NCBI GenBank assembly: GCA_018666135.1
Contig: JABJAN010000013.1
Coordinates: 1 to 37,094 of the forward strand
DNA length: 37,094 bases
Direction: 5' to 3'
DNA from: Alphaproteobacteria bacterium
GTDB taxonomy: Bacteria; Pseudomonadota; Alphaproteobacteria; Puniceispirillales; Puniceispirillaceae
Part shown: positions 7,891 to 16,131 of the stretch, piece after piece
How positions within the stretch are numbered: position 1 is the first letter of the stretch
Layout: every line of letters starts with the position of its first letter
Notes under the pieces: model-generated
What the model was told of the DNA's origin: nothing
The model's database searches: none
What the model saw: only the letters and a program-made list of their open reading frames with translations
Made by a program: the position numbers and the translations under genes

Positions 7891-10119
7891 ATGGTAGATT
7901 TTAATAACATTATAACAGATAATCCATCTTCTATTGCCGCAACAGATTTTGCCTCTGCTCTATCTGAGCGTTACTTAGCCTATGCGTTATCTACGATAAC
8001 CTCGCGCTCGCTTCCAGATGTAAGAGATGGATTAAAACCAGTGCATCGCAGATTGTTATTTGCCATGCGTCAGTTAAAACTTGACCCAGATCAGTCATAT
8101 AAAAAATCTGCTCGTGTCGTTGGCGATGTAATTGGTAAATATCATCCCCATGGCGATAGCGCTATTTATGACGCAATGGTTAGGTTGGCGCAAGAATTTG
8201 CAATGCGTTATCCTTTGGTAGATGGACAAGGTAACTTTGGGAATATTGACGGTGATAATGCTGCCGCAATGCGATATACAGAGGCGCGCCTAACCACTGT
8301 TTCTCGCCTTCTTTTGTCAGGTATAGATGAGAATGCTGTAGATTTTAGACAAACCTATGATGGTGAGTCAGAAGAGCCTATATTATTGCCAGCAGGTTTT
8401 CCAAATTTACTTGCAAATGGGGCACAAGGAATTGCGGTGGGTATGGCTACCAGTATTCCGCCTCATAATGTTCTAGAACTAGTTGATGCTGCGAAGCATT
8501 TGATAAAGCATCCTGGGGCATCAATAGAAAAATTGATGGATTTTGTTAAGGGGCCTGATTTTCCAACTGGCGGGGTACTTGTGGAACCGCAAAATTCAAT
8601 TCTATCTGCTTATCAGACAGGAAAAGGCAGTTTTAGGTTACGGTCACATTATTTTGTTGAAAAAGAAAAAAATGGTCTTTGGCGTATCATTGTAACTGAA
8701 ATTCCATATCAGATACAAAAATCACGTCTAATAGAGAAACTAGCTGACGCGTTGCAGCAAAAAAAGCTGCCTATGTTATCAGATATAAGAGATGAGTCTG
8801 CAGAAGATGTGCGTATTCTGCTAGAGCCTAAATCAAGAAAATTATCACCAGAAGCGGTTATGGAAAGTCTGTTTCAGGTAACTGACCTTGAAATAAGAAT
8901 ACCCCTGAATTTAAACGTTCTTGATAGTGACAATAAGCCAAATGTGCTTAGCTTGCGGCAGGCACTGCAGCAATGGCTTGAACATAGAAAGAATGTATTA
9001 TTACGTCGCGCTCAGTTCCGATTAGATGCCATTGCCAAGAGACTGGAAGTTGTGGCTGGCTATTTAGTGGTTTTTCTTAATCTTGACGAGGTGATTGAAA
9101 TTATCAGGGAGCAAGAGCACCCAAGAGATGCCTTAATGTCTCGCTTCGCACTTAGTGAATTTCAAGCAAATACAGTTCTTGACATGCGCCTTCGCTCACT
9201 TCGACGACTAGAAGAAGAGGGCTTGAAAATTGAACAGAATAAATTATCAGCAGAACAAGAAGAATTGCAAACTCTAAAAGCAAGTGAAGAATTGCAATGG
9301 CAAAAAATTAATATTGAATTATCAGAGTTAAAAGCTGCATTTATTAAACAAGATATGCGCAGAACACGCCTTGGCACTGCCCCCGAAATTGATTTTGACC
9401 CTATGGAAATGCTGGTTGAAAAAGAACCAGTAACTGTCATTTGTTCCGAAAAAGGGTGGATTCGGGCAATGAAAGGTCATTTGGATCTTGCGGCAGAATA
9501 TAAATTTAAAGAAGGGGATGGCCCTCAATTTATTCTTCATGCAGAAACAACTGATAAATTAATATTATTTAATGATATGGGGCGTTTCTTTACGATTAGC
9601 TGTGATTCTCTGCCGAAAGGGCGCGGTTTTGGTGAACCCTTAAACTTAATTATTGATATTTCTGCAAATCAAAAACTTATTGCAATGTTTAAGGCTGATA
9701 CAGACCAGCTGTTACTAGCTTCGAATAAAGGCTATGGTTTGCGTGTGCTAACAGCCAATGTGATAGCGCAGACAAAAAACGGAAAGCAGATATTAAATCT
9801 TGGCCCAGATGAGAGAGCACAAACTTGCCTTCCTGTTAAGGCAGATATGGTTGCAAGCGTTGGGAAGAACAGAAAATTATTGATTTTTCCTGTTTCTGAA
9901 ATACCAGAAATTGCCAAAGGAAGAGGTGTGATACTACAACGCTTTAAAGAAGGGGATCTTGCTGACATTACCTTGTTTGATAGTCAAGAAGGTCTCAACT
10001 GGCAGACTAATGGGGACAGAATGCGGCATCTAACCAATTATTCAGATTGGGTTGGAAAAAGAGGTGGCGCTGGAAAACTCACGCCAAATGGTTTTCCAAG
10101 ACCTGCCCGTTTTACCTAA
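7891..10119 (+). CDS. parC: DNA topoisomerase IV subunit A
   Basis: Breakage-reunion subunit of topoisomerase IV, which decatenates sister chromosomes with ParE. The 742-aa product shows the 5Y-CAP region with [17 protein letters not shown] (40-56), the quinolone-resistance region [13 protein letters not shown] (Ser90 and Asp94, wild-type-like), and the active-site Tyr129 in [30 protein letters not shown] and a coiled coil (about 440-480) follow, then a C-terminal beta-pinwheel. No canonical gyrase GyrA-box (QRRGGKG) is seen; the equivalent segment reads [13 protein letters not shown], which supports ParC rather than GyrA. ATG 7891 has no strong ribosome binding site. It runs tail-to-tail into bpt across a 12-bp repeat array. 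Confidence 0.94.
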   Translation: MVDFNNIITDNPSSIAATDFASALSERYLAYALSTITSRSLPDVRDGLKPVHRRLLFAMRQLKLDPDQSYKKSARVVGDVIGKYHPHGDSAIYDAMVRLAQEFAMRYPLVDGQGNFGNIDGDNAAAMRYTEARLTTVSRLLLSGIDENAVDFRQTYDGESEEPILLPAGFPNLLANGAQGIAVGMATSIPPHNVLELVDAAKHLIKHPGASIEKLMDFVKGPDFPTGGVLVEPQNSILSAYQTGKGSFRLRSHYFVEKEKNGLWRIIVTEIPYQIQKSRLIEKLADALQQKKLPMLSDIRDESAEDVRILLEPKSRKLSPEAVMESLFQVTDLEIRIPLNLNVLDSDNKPNVLSLRQALQQWLEHRKNVLLRRAQFRLDAIAKRLEVVAGYLVVFLNLDEVIEIIREQEHPRDALMSRFALSEFQANTVLDMRLRSLRRLEEEGLKIEQNKLSAEQEELQTLKASEELQWQKINIELSELKAAFIKQDMRRTRLGTAPEIDFDPMEMLVEKEPVTVICSEKGWIRAMKGHLDLAAEYKFKEGDGPQFILHAETTDKLILFNDMGRFFTISCDSLPKGRGFGEPLNLIIDISANQKLIAMFKADTDQLLLASNKGYGLRVLTANVIAQTKNGKQILNLGPDERAQTCLPVKADMVASVGKNRKLLIFPVSEIPEIAKGRGVILQRFKEGDLADITLFDSQEGLNWQTNGDRMRHLTNYSDWVGKRGGAGKLTPNGFPRPARFT
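10071..10098. other. Perfect 8-bp inverted repeat in the parC 3' end
   Basis: TGGAAAAC (10071-10078) and GTTTTCCA (10091-10098) are exact reverse complements with a 12-nt loop, inside the last codons of parC. It could form a 3'-end stem protecting or terminating the parC transcript, but there is no proper U-tract right after it, and the sequence also has to code for protein. Confidence 0.4.
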
Positions 10120-10167
10120 AATTACTTAGTCAATTACTTAGTCAAATACTTGGTCAAATACTTAGTC
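10120..10167. repeat. Four tandem 12-bp repeats between convergent parC and bpt
   Basis: Four head-to-tail units follow the parC stop directly: AATTACTTAGTC twice (10120-10131, 10132-10143), then AAATACTTGGTC (10144-10155) and AAATACTTAGTC (10156-10167). They differ at two positions only. The last copy contains the TAA stop of bpt (10162-10164, minus strand). Read in the bpt frame each unit is GAC-TAA-GTA-(A/T)TT, so most copies carry an in-frame stop. Confidence 0.95.
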
Positions 10168-10905
10168 AATTTCATCGTTAATTACATCATCCTGCCATTT
10201 GCCATCAACAAATAGCTGATATGGCTTGAAACGAGATTTATATGTCATTTTTGGGCTATTTTGAACCAAATACCCTAAATAAAGCCATTTTTTAGAGAGC
10301 GTTTCTGTCATTCTAATAGCATCTAAAATTAGAAATGTTCCAAGAGATTGTTTTTCACAATTTGGATTAAAAAAACTATAGACAGCGCTTAGCCCATCTC
10401 TTTGGTTATCCATTAACATACATGCAATAAGATTTTTGTTTTGATCCCGATATTTAATCATAAAAGTATCTATAGGGGAATTATGTATCATGGCATGAAA
10501 ATCACTATAAGACATAGTGGCCATCTGACCGTCATTATGTCTAGAATTCAAATAGGTTTTGAATAATTCAAAGGCTTCGTCATCTGCCTTTGTATCATCG
10601 CTGGTAACACTCAAAGAGGCATTTTTTGACAAAATACGTTTTGCACTCTTTGAAAATACGTATTTTTGAGTATTAACGCGAATAGGAACGCATGCATTAC
10701 AATTAACACAAACAGGACGATAAACCCAATTTTCAACGCGTCTAAAACCACTTTCTGCTAATTGGTCATGAATATATGGTGCGTCAGATATATCTGCGGC
10801 AAGTCTCTGCTCTGCTCTATTTTTTATATAAGCACATTCATGACTTCGCGTGAGCCGCAGATTAAGTGGTTTTTGATTAAGTATAAATTTTGTTTGATCC
10901 ATCAT
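10162..10905 (-). CDS. bpt: Aspartate/glutamate leucyltransferase (Bpt/Ate family)
   Basis: Aminoacyl-tRNA-protein transferase of the N-degron pathway; bacterial Bpt enzymes add Leu from Leu-tRNA to proteins with N-terminal Asp or Glu, marking them for ClpS/ClpAP degradation. The 247-aa product has the N-terminal HECAYIKNRAEQR region and the diagnostic cysteine motif RPVCVNCNACVPIRV, then a GNAT-like C-terminal half with SAVYSFFNP, GTFLILDAI and YLGYLVQNSPKMTYKSRF, all family-typical. Two consecutive ATG codons (10905, 10902) could start it. The Leu-versus-Arg specificity is inferred from the bacterial family, not shown by a residue here. Its last codon lies in the 12-bp repeat array. Confidence 0.92.
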   Translation of the reverse strand: MMDQTKFILNQKPLNLRLTRSHECAYIKNRAEQRLAADISDAPYIHDQLAESGFRRVENWVYRPVCVNCNACVPIRVNTQKYVFSKSAKRILSKNASLSVTSDDTKADDEAFELFKTYLNSRHNDGQMATMSYSDFHAMIHNSPIDTFMIKYRDQNKNLIACMLMDNQRDGLSAVYSFFNPNCEKQSLGTFLILDAIRMTETLSKKWLYLGYLVQNSPKMTYKSRFKPYQLFVDGKWQDDVINDEID

Positions 10906-10999
10906 TTCATTCTATCTGTTTAAAGCAACCATATGCAAATCAGTTTTTTGAAATAATCCTTTTTAATACATTAAATTATTAAAACCTGACCCTAAAAAC

Positions 11000-12247
11000 T
11001 CAGTACCTATTAAATTGTTCATCTAAAAGCTGAACTTCAAAGCCGATTTTTCTAAGAGTGGAAATTATATCATCTGCGTGAGGAGAGTCTCTGGTTTCTA
11101 TTACGACATCTATTTTGGCTAACTTAGCTGGCACATTATAAAAAAGTCTTTGGTGTATAACTTCAATGATATTTCCCTGATTTTGACTGATACAATGCGC
11201 AATTTTTGCAAGCATTCCTGGCTCGTCACTTATCCCTATACGTATTCTTACCAATCTTCCGTCAGATAATAATGTACGATTAAGGATAGAGCTTAACATT
11301 CTGCTATCTATATTGCCGCCACAAATTATGATGCCAACTCGTTTATTACGAAATTGTTCTTGATGCGCATAGATGGCAGCAAGTCCAGCAGCACCAGCTC
11401 CCTCAGCTACAATTTTTTGGTGTTCTATAAGGGCGCCTATTGCCCATTCAATCTGTCTCTCATTAACCAAAATTATATCTTCTACAAGTTCATTAACAAT
11501 AGGCTGAGTAAGTAACCCTGGCGTTTTAACAGCTATTCCTTCTGCGAGAGTGTCGCCGCCAGACTGAGATGATAACCCCGCAAGTGCACGGCTCATAGAT
11601 GGGTAGAGTTCACTTTCAACGCCGTATATTTTAATTTCGGGGTTTAAAGATTTCGCAGCAATAGCAATGCCAGAAATAAGCCCACCACCGCCAATGGGTA
11701 CGATAAGACAATCAAGGTTGGGCGCTGCTTCTAATATTTCAAGCCCAATGGTAGCTTGTCCATTAATAATATGCACATCATCATATGGATGAATAAGGTT
11801 ATATCCATATTTATTTCTTAGCTCATCAACTGTCTGTCTAGCTTCGTCTAATGATCTGCCTTTTAATATAATTTCTGCCCCATAGGCTTTTGTTTTGGAA
11901 ATTTTTGTAAATGGAGTTTGCTCTGGCATTATGATAACAGATTTTATTTTTTCATGTTGTGCGCGAAAAGCCAATGCTTGAGCGTGATTACCTGCAGACA
12001 TGGCAATTACGCCTGTTTTTTTTGCGTCTTCTGACAGTGATTTAAGCGCAATGAAGGCGCCTCTGGATTTAAAGGATGAAGTATGTTGGATATTTTCTAA
12101 TTTTAAATATAACGAGTTTACAAATAACTGGGATAATGAAGGTGCATAAATGGTTGGAGTGTGCAGGATATTGCCATCCAACTGTTTTGCTGCTTGCTTC
12201 ACACTGGTTATATTAATGCCATGAAAGTCAGGTTGAGTAAGGGACAT
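11000..12247 (-). CDS. ilvA: Threonine ammonia-lyase (threonine dehydratase) with ACT domain
   Basis: PLP-dependent enzyme deaminating threonine (and usually serine) to 2-oxobutyrate and ammonia, the entry to isoleucine synthesis or a catabolic step. The 415-aa product has the fold-type II PLP Lys60 in SSFKSRGA, the AMSAGNHAQALA loop, the phosphate-binding PIGGGGLISG, and a single C-terminal ACT-like domain from about residue 330 (RIRIGISDEPGMLAKIA). One ACT module and about 400 residues match the TdcB/short IlvA group rather than the two-ACT E. coli IlvA. Start ATG 12247 is backed by GGAGG on the minus strand (12253-12257). Whether it is biosynthetic or catabolic cannot be decided; the ilvA symbol is therefore provisional. 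Confidence 0.9.
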   Translation of the reverse strand: MSLTQPDFHGINITSVKQAAKQLDGNILHTPTIYAPSLSQLFVNSLYLKLENIQHTSSFKSRGAFIALKSLSEDAKKTGVIAMSAGNHAQALAFRAQHEKIKSVIIMPEQTPFTKISKTKAYGAEIILKGRSLDEARQTVDELRNKYGYNLIHPYDDVHIINGQATIGLEILEAAPNLDCLIVPIGGGGLISGIAIAAKSLNPEIKIYGVESELYPSMSRALAGLSSQSGGDTLAEGIAVKTPGLLTQPIVNELVEDIILVNERQIEWAIGALIEHQKIVAEGAGAAGLAAIYAHQEQFRNKRVGIIICGGNIDSRMLSSILNRTLLSDGRLVRIRIGISDEPGMLAKIAHCISQNQGNIIEVIHQRLFYNVPAKLAKIDVVIETRDSPHADDIISTLRKIGFEVQLLDEQFNRY

Positions 12248-12368
12248 GAATGCCTCCGTTTAATGAACTGCATAAAACTTAGTGAAGGCGAAGCCATATT
12301 TACGTTATATTCAGGACACGACTATTTAAAGACTAATTACAATAGGGTTTGCAAGAATTCTTCACAAA

Positions 12369-13373
12369 TTATATTTGCCCATCTTGAATCTTTTGTGCAA
12401 TCAGAGGTGCAAAATAAGTTAGAATAGCACACGCGCCAGCGCGTTTAATGCCTAAAATTGCTTCTGTAATTGCGGCGTCTTCTGATAACCACCCATTTTC
12501 TATTGCAGCCATTAGCATGCTATATTCGCCAGATACCTGATAGGCAAAACACGGAATGTCAAATCTATTATTTATTTCTTTGATTATATCTAAATAGGGC
12601 ATGGCTGGTTTTACCATGACTATGTCTGCGCCTTCTGTAATATCCAAAGATACTTCAGAGATTGCCTCTCTATAATTACGAGAATCCATCTGATAGGTTG
12701 ATTTTCCGCTATTTCCAGCTAATTTGCCAGCGCCAACAGCTTCTCGAAAAGGACCGTAAAATGCAGAGGCATATTTTGCGGCATAGGATGAAATAATGGT
12801 ATCATGATACCCATTTTCTTCTAATGCATTGCGAATTTTTCCAATTCTGCCATCCATCATATCTGATGGTGCTAAAATATCACAGCCAGCCTGGGCAAGC
12901 AAAAGAGCTTGTTTTACCAAGCTTTCAATTGTTTTATCATTAAGTATTTCTTCCCCATCAATGATGCCGTCATGTCCATGAGTTGTATAAGGGTCAAGTG
13001 CAACATCACATATAATCATTAAATTTGGAAATTTAGCTTTGACTTCCTTTAAGCATCTACAAATAAGTGTATTTGGATTTAAGGCATCACTTCCAACAGC
13101 ATCTTTTTTGTCAGATTCCAGCTTTGGAAATAAAGCTATCATCTGTATTCCAAGCAAAACTGCAGTTTCACATTGACGTAAAATTTGGTCAATTGAATAC
13201 CGAAACACGCCTGGCATGGAGCCAATAGGCTGTTTTAAATTATCGCCTTCAATTACAAATAAGGGCCAAATAAGGTCTGATTGATGTAGATTAGTTTCTG
13301 CCACAACTGAGCGAATTGCCGGAGTGCGACGAAGGCGCCTTAATCTTGTTGCTGGAAATTGTCTGGGTGTCAT
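12369..13373 (-). CDS. hemB: Delta-aminolevulinic acid dehydratase (porphobilinogen synthase)
   Basis: Condenses two 5-aminolevulinate molecules to porphobilinogen in haem synthesis. The 334-aa product carries both active-site lysines, Lys200 (SSYAAKYASAFYGPF) and Schiff-base Lys255 (MVKPAMPYLD). At the active-site metal position it reads DVALDPYTTHGHDG (Asp123, Asp127, Asp135), where zinc enzymes have three cysteines, so this is the zinc-independent, Pseudomonas-like form, probably Mg-stimulated (family knowledge). YQMDSRNYREA is also conserved. The ribosome binding site is weak. It is followed on the same strand by the threonine ammonia-lyase gene after 121 nt, a gap in which I see no clear terminator. 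Confidence 0.96.
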   Translation of the reverse strand: MTPRQFPATRLRRLRRTPAIRSVVAETNLHQSDLIWPLFVIEGDNLKQPIGSMPGVFRYSIDQILRQCETAVLLGIQMIALFPKLESDKKDAVGSDALNPNTLICRCLKEVKAKFPNLMIICDVALDPYTTHGHDGIIDGEEILNDKTIESLVKQALLLAQAGCDILAPSDMMDGRIGKIRNALEENGYHDTIISSYAAKYASAFYGPFREAVGAGKLAGNSGKSTYQMDSRNYREAISEVSLDITEGADIVMVKPAMPYLDIIKEINNRFDIPCFAYQVSGEYSMLMAAIENGWLSEDAAITEAILGIKRAGACAILTYFAPLIAQKIQDGQI

Positions 13374-13407
13374 ATAAAAAATTCCATCATTTATTTATTT
13401 ATCACAG

Positions 13408-13437
13408 GTTATACTAAGATAGGGCATAAAGAGACAA
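13408..13437 (-). promoter_or_regulatory. Candidate hemB promoter
   Basis: On the minus strand, TTGTCT (13437-13432) and TATAAC (13413-13408) are separated by 18 nt and end about 35 nt before the hemB start. The -10 box matches five of six consensus bases and the -35 box four. It lies in the 271-nt gap between the divergent hemB and acyl-CoA hydrolase genes, where a promoter for each is expected. Confidence 0.4.
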
Positions 13438-13605
13438 ATAGAATTTAAAAAATCAAAATAATCTCCTGCTTGCGATGAATCATATCTGGCAAAAAAACCT
13501 TGTATGTGAGACATTCTACCTATCAAATAAATGACATATTTTATTACAAAAACCGAATAAAACCTAAAAAACCAAAAAAAATAAGTTGGTACATTAATTA
13601 GGGCG

Positions 13606-13611
13606 TATAAT
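13606..13611 (+). promoter_or_regulatory. Candidate -10 box for the 3-hydroxyisobutyryl-CoA hydrolase gene
   Basis: A perfect TATAAT about 34 nt before ATG 13645, in the divergent gap with hemB. The upstream region has only a weak -35 candidate (AAGTTG, 13583-13588, 17 nt away). The remainder of the gap (13438-13582) is A-rich with no gene or repeat that I can support. Confidence 0.38.
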
Positions 13612-13644
13612 GGTATATGAATTGGCAAATAAATGGGACTCACT

Positions 13645-14703
13645 ATGACGAATTATGTTCATTTTACTCAGAGTGGTAATGCTGGGATTATTGAATTAGA
13701 TAGACCAGATGCTTTACATGCGTTGAGCATTGATATGGTTATGAAAATGGCTGAATCCCTTTTGCTTTGGCAGAAGGATAACACGGTAGGTCATATAATT
13801 ATTTGTTCTACTGGCGAGCGTGCATTTTGTTCTGGTGGAGATGTAAGAGAGGCTGTTTCTTATGTAAAGGCAGCCCCAGAGGGATTGTCTGCAGAACCTT
13901 ATTTTAGAGAAGAATATAATCTTGATAATATTATTGCTACCTATTCTAAGCCAATCATATCACTGGTAAATGGCGTTGTTATGGGGGGTGGTTTGGGGCT
14001 GTGTCATAATGGAACTATCACAATAGTTAGTGAGACGATTAAATGCGCCATGCCAGAAACAGCAATCGGATTATTTCCAGATGTGGGTGCGAGTCTATTT
14101 TTAAGAACACCAGGAATACCTGTCGGTTTGATGCTCGGTATGACAGGGCAGATTATAGGAGCAGGTGATGCTCTTCGTTGGCAAATTGCTAATAATTGTG
14201 TCCCATTTTCCCAGTTTCGTGAATTAAAAAAGAAATTATGTTCGAGTGAAAGCCATATCTTGGCACTTCAGAATGTGATTGCAGAATTTGAGATACCATC
14301 GCCAAAGGCTGAATTTGCACTAAAAGAAGAACTTATCAATACGTTATTTCAAGGCTCAGTCACACAAATTATTGCTAATGTTGAGGCGCATTTAACTATT
14401 TCAGAAGTTGCAAAATGGCATCAATCACTCACCACTCGATGTCCTGCATCCATCTATGTTATTCATCGTCTGCTATCGCAAATGTCGCCATCTGTTTCTG
14501 TAACAGAAGCATTGCAGATGGATTTTCAACTAGCGTGTAATATGATGCGTCGTTCTGATTTCTCCGAGGGGGTAAGAGCTGTTTTGATTGATAAGGATAA
14601 TAATCCAATTTGGGCTCCCAATAAGATTGAATCTGTAACTGAAACAGATATAAATTCAATTTTTCAGTTTGACTCATCGCTTACATTGCATAAAACCCAA
14701 TAG
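13645..14703 (+). CDS. 3-hydroxyisobutyryl-CoA hydrolase-like protein (enoyl-CoA hydratase superfamily)
   Basis: Crotonase-fold protein, probably hydrolysing 3-hydroxyisobutyryl-CoA in valine breakdown. Of its 352 residues, the first 200 form the crotonase core: RPDALHALS, the oxyanion-hole segments ERAFCSGGDVRE and NGVVMGGGLGL, and PETAIGLFPDVG, where Glu138 and Asp146 match the catalytic pair (Glu169/Asp177) of human HIBCH. The longer C-terminal half fits the ECH_2 (HIBCH) group rather than the 260-aa hydratases. ATG 13645 is preferred to ATG 13633 because GGGA (13635-13638) is spaced for it. No other valine-degradation gene is adjacent, so the physiological substrate is inferred from the motif alone. 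Confidence 0.85.
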   Translation: MTNYVHFTQSGNAGIIELDRPDALHALSIDMVMKMAESLLLWQKDNTVGHIIICSTGERAFCSGGDVREAVSYVKAAPEGLSAEPYFREEYNLDNIIATYSKPIISLVNGVVMGGGLGLCHNGTITIVSETIKCAMPETAIGLFPDVGASLFLRTPGIPVGLMLGMTGQIIGAGDALRWQIANNCVPFSQFRELKKKLCSSESHILALQNVIAEFEIPSPKAEFALKEELINTLFQGSVTQIIANVEAHLTISEVAKWHQSLTTRCPASIYVIHRLLSQMSPSVSVTEALQMDFQLACNMMRRSDFSEGVRAVLIDKDNNPIWAPNKIESVTETDINSIFQFDSSLTLHKTQ

Positions 14704-14770
14704 ATATTTTAGTTAGTCAAATCCATTAAAGTGCCGTAGAAAAATCTATTCAACCCCTTCAGAGATGCAT

Positions 14771-16111
14771 ATGAAACTTTCAAATTATTTTTTGCCTGTC
14801 TTAAAAGAAAATCCAAAGGATGCTCAAATAGCGTCGCATCGGTTGATGTTGCGTGCTGGTATGATCCAACAATCTAGTGCGGGCATTTACTCATGGTTAC
14901 CACTTGGCTTGAAAGTTTTAAGCAAAATAGAGCAAATCGTTCGCGAAGAACAAGATAAGGCTGGCGCTTTAGAAATAAAAATGCCAACCATACAACCAGC
15001 AGAAATCTGGCAGGAATCTGGACGATATGATGATTATGGTCTGGAGATGCTTCGGGTAAAGGACAGGCATGATAGAGATATGCTATATGGTCCAACAAAT
15101 GAAGAACAGGTAACTGATATATGTCGTACACATATTAGAAGCTATCGCTCATTACCTTTAAATTTATATCATATTCAATGGAAATTTAGAGATGAAGTAA
15201 GACCAAGATTTGGTGTTATGCGGGGGCGTGAATTTTTAATGAAAGATGCTTATTCATTCGATAATTCTGCTGAAGCTGCCAGAGTGGCTTATAATAAAAT
15301 GTTTGTTTGTTATCTTAAAACATTTGCCAGAATGGAATTAACGGCAATTCCTATGGAGGCTGACACAGGACCTATCGGTGGTGATATGAGCCACGAATTT
15401 ATTATCCTAGCAGATACAGGGGAATCAGGCGTTTATTTTCATAAGGATTGGATGAATAAAAATTTAGTTGCTGATATTGATTATGATGCAGATTTAGAGC
15501 CTGTCATTAAAAAATTTACTGAATTATATGCTCGCACTGATGAAAAGCATGAACCAGATAATTGCCCTATTGATGTATCTGAGCTAATCCAAAAAAGGGG
15601 CATTGAAGTTGGTCACATCTTTTATTTTGGAACAAAATATTCCCATGCCATGGGCGCATCTGTATCAGGAGCAGACGGCAAGCCAGTTGATTTACACATG
15701 GGGTCATATGGAATTGGCGTTTCAAGATTGGTTGGCGGTATAATTGAGGCTAGTCATGATGAAAAAGGAATTATATGGCCTGAATCAGTTGCCCCATTTA
15801 CAGTTGCAATTGTTAACCTAAAGCCTGGTCATGGAACCGCTGATGCCTTAAGTAAAAAATTATATGATGCCGCCATTATGAACGGACATGATTGTCTTTA
15901 TGATGATAGCTCAGAAAGCGCTGGTGCTAAGCTTGCTACCATGGATTTAATTGGTATTCCTTGGCAGTTAGTTTTAGGCCCAAGGGGATTAGAGAAAAAT
16001 ATAGTAGAATTAAAGCATCGTAAATCTGGAAAAACCATAGAGATTACTGCAGAATTGGCTTATTCTTTTATTTCTAGTAAGGGCAGCTTAACACTGCCAG
16101 AAACAGCCTAA
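14771..16111 (+). CDS. proS: Proline-tRNA ligase, short form without editing insertion
   Basis: Class II aminoacyl-tRNA synthetase charging tRNA-Pro. At 446 aa it lacks the roughly 180-residue editing insertion found between motifs 2 and 3 in E. coli ProRS, as is usual in Alphaproteobacteria, where a free-standing YbaK/ProXp protein edits mischarged Ala-tRNA-Pro (family knowledge). Visible are motif 1 around [26 protein letters not shown], motif 2 ([17 protein letters not shown]), motif 3 ([14 protein letters not shown]) and a C-terminal anticodon-binding domain from about 350. ATG 14771 follows AGAGA by six nt; the ATG at 14765 has no room for a ribosome binding site. lolC begins 20 nt downstream. 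Confidence 0.96.
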   Translation: MKLSNYFLPVLKENPKDAQIASHRLMLRAGMIQQSSAGIYSWLPLGLKVLSKIEQIVREEQDKAGALEIKMPTIQPAEIWQESGRYDDYGLEMLRVKDRHDRDMLYGPTNEEQVTDICRTHIRSYRSLPLNLYHIQWKFRDEVRPRFGVMRGREFLMKDAYSFDNSAEAARVAYNKMFVCYLKTFARMELTAIPMEADTGPIGGDMSHEFIILADTGESGVYFHKDWMNKNLVADIDYDADLEPVIKKFTELYARTDEKHEPDNCPIDVSELIQKRGIEVGHIFYFGTKYSHAMGASVSGADGKPVDLHMGSYGIGVSRLVGGIIEASHDEKGIIWPESVAPFTVAIVNLKPGHGTADALSKKLYDAAIMNGHDCLYDDSSESAGAKLATMDLIGIPWQLVLGPRGLEKNIVELKHRKSGKTIEITAELAYSFISSKGSLTLPETA

Positions 16112-16131
16112 TAAAGGACGTCAATTATACA

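Noticed and set aside
12161-12427. 88-codon plus-strand ORF across the gap between the threonine ammonia-lyase gene and hemB.
   Set aside because: It overlaps the coding ends of both flanking minus-strand genes, lacks a ribosome binding site and has no recognisable domain.
13395-13643. 82-codon minus-strand ORF (GTG start) filling the hemB upstream gap, rich in aromatic and hydrophobic residues.
   Set aside because: The hydrophobic look comes from A-rich DNA read in antisense. It has no ribosome binding site, overlaps the candidate hemB promoter and the start of the opposing gene, and resembles no family I know.
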